Shown here: piece after piece, positions 12,601 to 15,537 of the stretch
How the letters are laid out: each line of letters opens with the position of its first letter
Numbering within the stretch: position 1 is the first letter of the stretch
Origin: Kiritimatiellia bacterium
Lineage (GTDB): Bacteria > Verrucomicrobiota > Kiritimatiellia > SLAD01
Length of the DNA stretch: 15,537 nucleotides
NCBI GenBank assembly: GCA_007125875.1
Contig: SLCI01000190.1
Location: 1-15,537 of the forward strand
Direction of reading: 5' to 3'
Notes under the pieces: model-generated
What the model was told of the DNA's origin: nothing
Database searches by the model: none
What the model saw: only the letters and a program-made list of their open reading frames with translations
Position numbers and translations under genes: made by a program

Positions 12601-13326
12601 CTAGCGTGGCACGCCCATCGGGTGACCGTCGACCCATAGTAGCGACCACTCGGTTGCGCTGAAGTCCTGATTCTGCCAGTAAGGCCGTTCCACGAAAACC
12701 TCTTGATACTGTACAGTCCGCTCGACGAGTGTTGCCGACGCCACCCGCGTACGTACACCTTGCAAGGACATCAGCGTGTGGCCTTCGACCGTCAACCAGA
12801 ACAGATCTGCGTCTTGCCAATCCCAATCCAACGCACTGAAACCATCGCGCACCACATCGTCCGAAAGCGATGGTGCGCCAATCAGGGCGGCGAGTCGATC
12901 CGCTTGGGCAGCAAAAATGGCGGGTTGCCATACTCCCTGCATATCTTTTCGAAAGTGCACGACCGCTTCCCGCATTTCCAATATCCGCAACCCTTCATTG
13001 CGCCAGGGGTGCCAACTCATTTGCCATTCCGCCGACATGAGATCAGCCGTGCCATCCAGTTGCTCAGCCAACGAGCGGACGTCTTCCAGTACCAGCGTCA
13101 GATTGGGTTTAAGCCACATACGCTCGACCGTCATCGGTAAGTCATACTGCGTGGCGATGCGCTCCGTAAACATCACCTTGAATCCCTCTGTGCGTGAAGC
13201 AATCAGCAAGCCGATGTAAGCGATCAAAAAGATGATCAGGAGCGTGAGCAGAAAAGAACCCGCCGCACTGCCGCGCCGCGGCCTCTTTTCTGTATCATCC
13301 TTACGCGAAGAACGGCGTCGTGCCAT
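12601..13326 (-). CDS. Single-pass membrane protein of unknown function in the yggS-proC operon
   Basis: I do not recognise this 241-aa protein. A very basic cytoplasmic tail (MARRRSSRKDDTEKRPRRG, 1-19) precedes one strong transmembrane helix (about 24-44, SFLLTLLIIFLIAYIGLLIA). Some 195 residues then lie outside the membrane, by the positive-inside rule. The segment FTERIATQYDLPMTVERMWLKPNLTLVLEDVRS (53-85) has the alternating pattern seen near the start of AsmA-like or DUF748-like envelope proteins, but the resemblance is weak. Tryptophan is frequent. The gene starts 3 bp after the proC stop, with GGAG inside proC, so it is the third gene of a yggS-proC operon. Many bacteria have yggT there, which this is not: yggT products are short with several helices. 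Confidence 0.78.
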   Translation of the reverse strand: MARRRSSRKDDTEKRPRRGSAAGSFLLTLLIIFLIAYIGLLIASRTEGFKVMFTERIATQYDLPMTVERMWLKPNLTLVLEDVRSLAEQLDGTADLMSAEWQMSWHPWRNEGLRILEMREAVVHFRKDMQGVWQPAIFAAQADRLAALIGAPSLSDDVVRDGFSALDWDWQDADLFWLTVEGHTLMSLQGVRTRVASATLVERTVQYQEVFVERPYWQNQDFSATEWSLLWVDGHPMGVPR

Positions 13327-13329
13327 AAC

Positions 13330-14163
13330 TCAGCGCTCCAATTCCGCTGCGAGTTCACGCGCCCGTTCTTGAGCCGCCAAAATAGCGGTGATCAAATGAT
13401 CGCGCACATTCTCCGCATCCATCGCCGCAATGGCCGCGGCCGTTGTGCCGCCCTTGGAGGTGACCCGCTGCCGCAGTTCGGATGGATCGGCCGCGTCCGG
13501 CGCGTGGGCCAAGGCGGCCGCGCCACTAACAGTCTGCTTGACCAAGGTCCGCGCCAATTCCGGGTCCAACCCCATGCGTTCGGCAGCATCAATCATCGCT
13601 TCCATCAAATAGAAAGCATAGGCGGGACCACTACCGCTCACTGCCGTTACGGCATCCATCTGTGCTTCTTCGACCCGGACCACTTGTCCTGTCGCCGCTA
13701 AGATATTCTCCGCCAAAATGAGATCCTGCGCTGTGGCGGCGTGGCCCGCACAAATCGCGGTCATTCCGGCCCCAATGAGCGCCGGCGTATTCGGCATGCA
13801 GCGGATCACACGAGCCTGAGCAGGCAACGTCTTCTCCAAAAATGAAACTGTAATACCCGCCGCAATACTGATGAAGAGCGGTTGATGTGCAGCCGCCGTT
13901 TGCACTTCAGCGAGTAGCTCCCCCATGCCTTGCGGTTTAACCGCCAAGATCACGACGTCGGACGATGCAACGGCTTGTGTGTTGCTCTCCGCAATGCCGA
14001 CCTGGTAGGTCTGAGCCATGAAATCTCGACGCTCCGGCACAAGGTCGGTAATACGAATGTGGTCGGCCTGCGTTAGGCCCTCCCGTAGAAGTCCGGCAAT
14101 CATGGCTTCTGCCATGTTGCCCGCCCCGAGAAACGCAATTCGGACATTTTTTAGTGTCGCCAT
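13330..14163 (-). CDS. proC: Pyrroline-5-carboxylate reductase
   Basis: This 277-aa cytoplasmic enzyme reduces 1-pyrroline-5-carboxylate to proline with NAD(P)H, the last step of proline synthesis. The N-terminal Rossmann domain shows RIAFLGAGNMAEAMIAGLL (8-26), AVKPQGM (74-80) and RCMPNTPALIGAGMTAICAG (121-140). The C-terminal dimerisation and substrate domain shows AVSGSGPAYAFYLMEAM (174-190) and RVTSKGGTTAAAI (233-245), the family signature. Length is typical. I chose the ATG at 14163, with GGGA nine bases upstream. An in-frame TTG at 14178 would add five residues and overlap yggS. The gene follows yggS with one base between and precedes an unknown membrane protein gene by 3 bp. The yggS-proC order is one of the most widely conserved contexts in bacteria. 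Confidence 0.96.
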   Translation of the reverse strand: MATLKNVRIAFLGAGNMAEAMIAGLLREGLTQADHIRITDLVPERRDFMAQTYQVGIAESNTQAVASSDVVILAVKPQGMGELLAEVQTAAAHQPLFISIAAGITVSFLEKTLPAQARVIRCMPNTPALIGAGMTAICAGHAATAQDLILAENILAATGQVVRVEEAQMDAVTAVSGSGPAYAFYLMEAMIDAAERMGLDPELARTLVKQTVSGAAALAHAPDAADPSELRQRVTSKGGTTAAAIAAMDAENVRDHLITAILAAQERARELAAELER

Positions 14164-14164
14164 G

Positions 14165-14869
14165 TTATCGTTTCCCAAATAGATCTGTGCCTACGCGTAC
14201 CCAGGTGGCACCCTCCTCGATCGCCACTTCCAAGTCGTGCGACATCCCCATCGACAACTCCTCTAACGGAAAGCCCGTCGACTCGCGCCACTCATCCCGC
14301 AAGGTTCGCAGACGCACGAAGTGTGGACGGGCACCTTCCGGATCCTCGGTAAATGGAGGTATCGTCATCAAGCCCACCACATCGAGCGCGAAGCACTGCG
14401 CAGCAGCTTCCAACACTTCCGGCACTGCATCCGGAGTCAACCCATACTTCGAAGCTTCACCGGAAACATTCACTTCCAGGAGCACGCTCAGATTCACGCC
14501 GGCCGCCTCGGCACCTTGGTTCAGTGCGCGTAACAATTTCAATGAATCGACCGAGTGAACGGTATCGAAAAGTTGGACGGCAAATTTGATCTTATTTGTC
14601 TGCAGATGGCCGATCAAATGCCATTGAGAATTGTGCGGAGCGAGTGGAATTTTGGCTCGTGCTTCCTGCACCTTATTTTCTCCAAACACATGTAACCCGG
14701 CATCTACCGCCGCCTGAATGCGTTCGGGGCCGTGGCCTTTTGAAACGGCCAGCAGTTGGACCGAAGAACGATCACGCCGAGCCGACGTACATGCTGCGGC
14801 AATACGCTCCTCAACGCGTAGTACACGCTTGGCCATTTCATTCGCGTAATTTTCATCGTCTATAGTCAT
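14165..14869 (-). CDS. yggS: YggS-family pyridoxal phosphate homeostasis protein
   Basis: This 234-aa cytoplasmic PLP-binding protein (PLPBP/YggS) helps keep free vitamin B6 and amino-acid pools in balance; it has a TIM-barrel alanine-racemase-like fold. The PLP lysine is K44 in LLAVSKG. Other family motifs are FGENKVQE (62-69), WHLIGHLQTNK (83-93), VVGLMTIPPF (164-173), LSMGMSHDLEVAI (205-217) and WVRVGTDLFG (223-232). All are intact and length is normal. The ATG at 14869 has no clear Shine-Dalgarno, and a -10-like TATACT sits only about six bases upstream, so the mRNA may be leaderless. It heads the minus-strand operon with proC and an unknown membrane protein, divergent from a DUF1805 gene. 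Confidence 0.95.
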   Translation of the reverse strand: MTIDDENYANEMAKRVLRVEERIAAACTSARRDRSSVQLLAVSKGHGPERIQAAVDAGLHVFGENKVQEARAKIPLAPHNSQWHLIGHLQTNKIKFAVQLFDTVHSVDSLKLLRALNQGAEAAGVNLSVLLEVNVSGEASKYGLTPDAVPEVLEAAAQCFALDVVGLMTIPPFTEDPEGARPHFVRLRTLRDEWRESTGFPLEELSMGMSHDLEVAIEEGATWVRVGTDLFGKR

Positions 14870-14871
14870 GA

Positions 14872-14890
14872 CCGCAGTATAATATAGCGG
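14872..14890. promoter_or_regulatory. Palindromic bidirectional promoter core between yggS and the DUF1805 gene
   Basis: CCGC...GCGG arms enclose an AT core in an imperfect 19-bp palindrome. On the plus strand it contains a perfect TATAAT (14878-14883). On the minus strand TATACT (14881-14876) sits six bases before the yggS ATG. Neither side has a good TTGACA at standard spacing. It could be a shared promoter core or an operator overlapping it. Confidence 0.35.
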
Positions 14891-14976
14891 ATAAAGGATG
14901 AAAGCGGAATGTGAGGATGAATGTCCGACAACCGTATCATTCGGGCCGTAATAGAATTTTATCAGGAGATATTGAT

Positions 14977-15273
14977 ATGCATGAGAAAGTGAACTTGGAC
15001 AACGTCGAAGTGGACGGCTACGTCATTCCACTGGAAGGCTGCAATTTAGTATTCGCATCCAGTGGGGCCTGCCTATTGGCCTGCGGCGCGATAGATGTCG
15101 ATGCGCTCGACAAGTTCGGCATATCGGCCGCCAAGGTAACCGGCGTGGAAACCGTCGCTGATCTGATGGACGGGGCCGTCAAAGGTGTGAATCAGCACGC
15201 CACGCGCCGCGGCATATCCGTCGGCGAACAAGGCCGAACCGCCCTGCTGAAAATGATCCAGCACCAGGAGTGA
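14977..15273 (+). CDS. DUF1805 family protein (YunC-like)
   Basis: This 98-aa protein matches the small DUF1805/YunC family, whose biochemical function I cannot state. Matching features are an early GYVIPLEGCNLVFAS strand region (14-28), a short G-x-L-x-CG segment (SSGACLLACGAIDVDALDKFG, about 28-48), AKVTGVETVADLMDGAV (about 52-68) and a C-terminal ATRRGISVGEQGRTALLKM helix. Three cysteines (C22, C32, C36) lie close together; C36 corresponds to the family's usual CG. I see no signal peptide or membrane helix. The ATG at 14977 has AGGAG eight bases upstream; an upstream ATG at 14911 would add 22 residues of non-family sequence. The gene stands alone, divergent from yggS, with a leader of perhaps 85 bases if transcribed from the TATAAT at 14878. 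Confidence 0.85.
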   Translation: MHEKVNLDNVEVDGYVIPLEGCNLVFASSGACLLACGAIDVDALDKFGISAAKVTGVETVADLMDGAVKGVNQHATRRGISVGEQGRTALLKMIQHQE

Positions 15274-15360
15274 CGCGGGGGGGCCTGCGCTCAATCATAC
15301 TCGTAATCCTAATCGTACGCTTAATCGTAACCGGCTAGACATGGGACACCCATATCACAA
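15274..15360. other. Intergenic stretch with short TAATCGTA repeats
   Basis: After the DUF1805 stop codon comes a G-rich run, then degenerate tandem units around TAATCGTA/CGTAATC (about 15296-15331). A small hairpin ATGGG-ACA-CCCAT follows (15341-15353). No gene is visible. Confidence 0.4.
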
Positions 15361-15520
15361 GTCATGTCGAGCAAAAGCCTGCCCTGAGCGAAGTCGAATG
15401 GGTCGAGACATCTCTGTCCCTACCAACAGCCGACCGCACGCTACTAACAGCGTCGACGCACATCGCATCGGCATGGGCTGTTGGTAATTCATGAGATCCC
15501 TCGACTTCGCTCGGGATGAC
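15361..15520. repeat. Nested inverted-repeat element, about 160 bp
   Basis: Four stems nest around one centre: GTCAT/ATGAC (15361-15365 with 15516-15520); a perfect 12-bp GAGCGAAGTCGA (15386-15397) with 15501-15512, extended by a G-T pair and two C-G pairs; ATCTC/GAGAT (15410-15414 with 15493-15497); and a perfect 11-bp TACCAACAGCC (15421-15431) with 15476-15486. The tip holds the 10-bp palindrome GCGTCGACGC (15450-15459). No coding sequence is inside. This resembles a non-autonomous miniature element or a composite of two inverted dispersed repeats. No clear target-site duplication is seen. Confidence 0.6.
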
Positions 15521-15537
15521 AACGTAATAGAATCGCA

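Noticed and set aside
12703..13219. Plus-strand ORFs (145-147 codons) over the unknown membrane protein
   Set aside because: The minus-strand frame has a clear transmembrane helix, a Shine-Dalgarno site and operon spacing. The plus frames have none.
15361..15537. CRISPR or tRNA signal at the right edge
   Set aside because: The repeats are inverted and nested rather than regularly spaced direct repeats, and no cloverleaf or CCA end is visible.

Overview
The window looks like the chromosomal replication-origin region of a mid-GC, probably Gram-negative bacterium. It carries dnaA and dnaN separated by a 436-bp gap with DnaA-box-like sites, surrounded by housekeeping genes. A secreted enzyme, a pseudopilin and a tail-anchored FHA protein fit a diderm cell. 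The DnaA DNA-binding signature (FGKNHATVLHA instead of FGGRDHTTV) and the style of the palindromic intergenic repeats make me lean towards the PVC group (Verrucomicrobiota/Kiritimatiellota-like). That placement is a guess from memory, not a demonstrated assignment. I see no rRNA, tRNA, CRISPR, transposase or phage gene.

Layout, left to right. (1) 56-874, minus: a membrane-anchored coiled-coil protein of unknown function. It is divergent from guanine deaminase (1128-2426, plus), whose 3' end overlaps by 10 bp the convergent M24 aminopeptidase gene (2417-3532, minus). (2) 3533-3990: an AT-rich, pyrimidine-rich gene-free stretch upstream of dnaA. (3) dnaA (3991-5349), a gap with two exact DnaA-box matches and several near matches (5350-5785), then dnaN (5786-6880), followed after 8 bp by a glutamate dehydrogenase gene (6889-8160). 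(4) 8260-11039, plus: a secreted endonuclease/exonuclease/phosphatase-fold protein, then a FecCD/BtuC-type permease and its ATPase, the last two overlapping by 4 bp. No substrate-binding protein is present. (5) 11109-12300, plus: an FHA-domain tail-anchored protein and a GspJ-like pseudopilin separated by 1 bp. (6) 12301-12600: palindromic repeats without a gene. (7) 12601-14869, minus: a tightly packed yggS-proC-unknown operon, divergent from a small DUF1805 (YunC-like) gene (14977-15273, plus). (8) 15274-15537: a nested inverted-repeat element of about 160 bp.

Working together: dnaA and dnaN supply initiation and the sliding clamp, and their flanks probably hold the origin and autoregulatory sites. 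GDH, guanine deaminase, the M24 peptidase, ProC and YggS are nitrogen/amino-acid metabolism and PLP homeostasis genes. The FecCD/ATPase pair is a B12/siderophore/heme-class importer. The FHA-pseudopilin pair suggests a signalling link to a type II secretion or pilus-like machine encoded elsewhere.

The most noteworthy signals are the DnaA-box cluster with a 12-bp repeat on both sides of dnaA, the altered DnaA recognition helix, the unusual dnaN-gdh junction, the ATPase with a proline in place of the Q-loop glutamine, and the two repeat-rich intergenic regions. I found no clear, wholly new multi-gene system.
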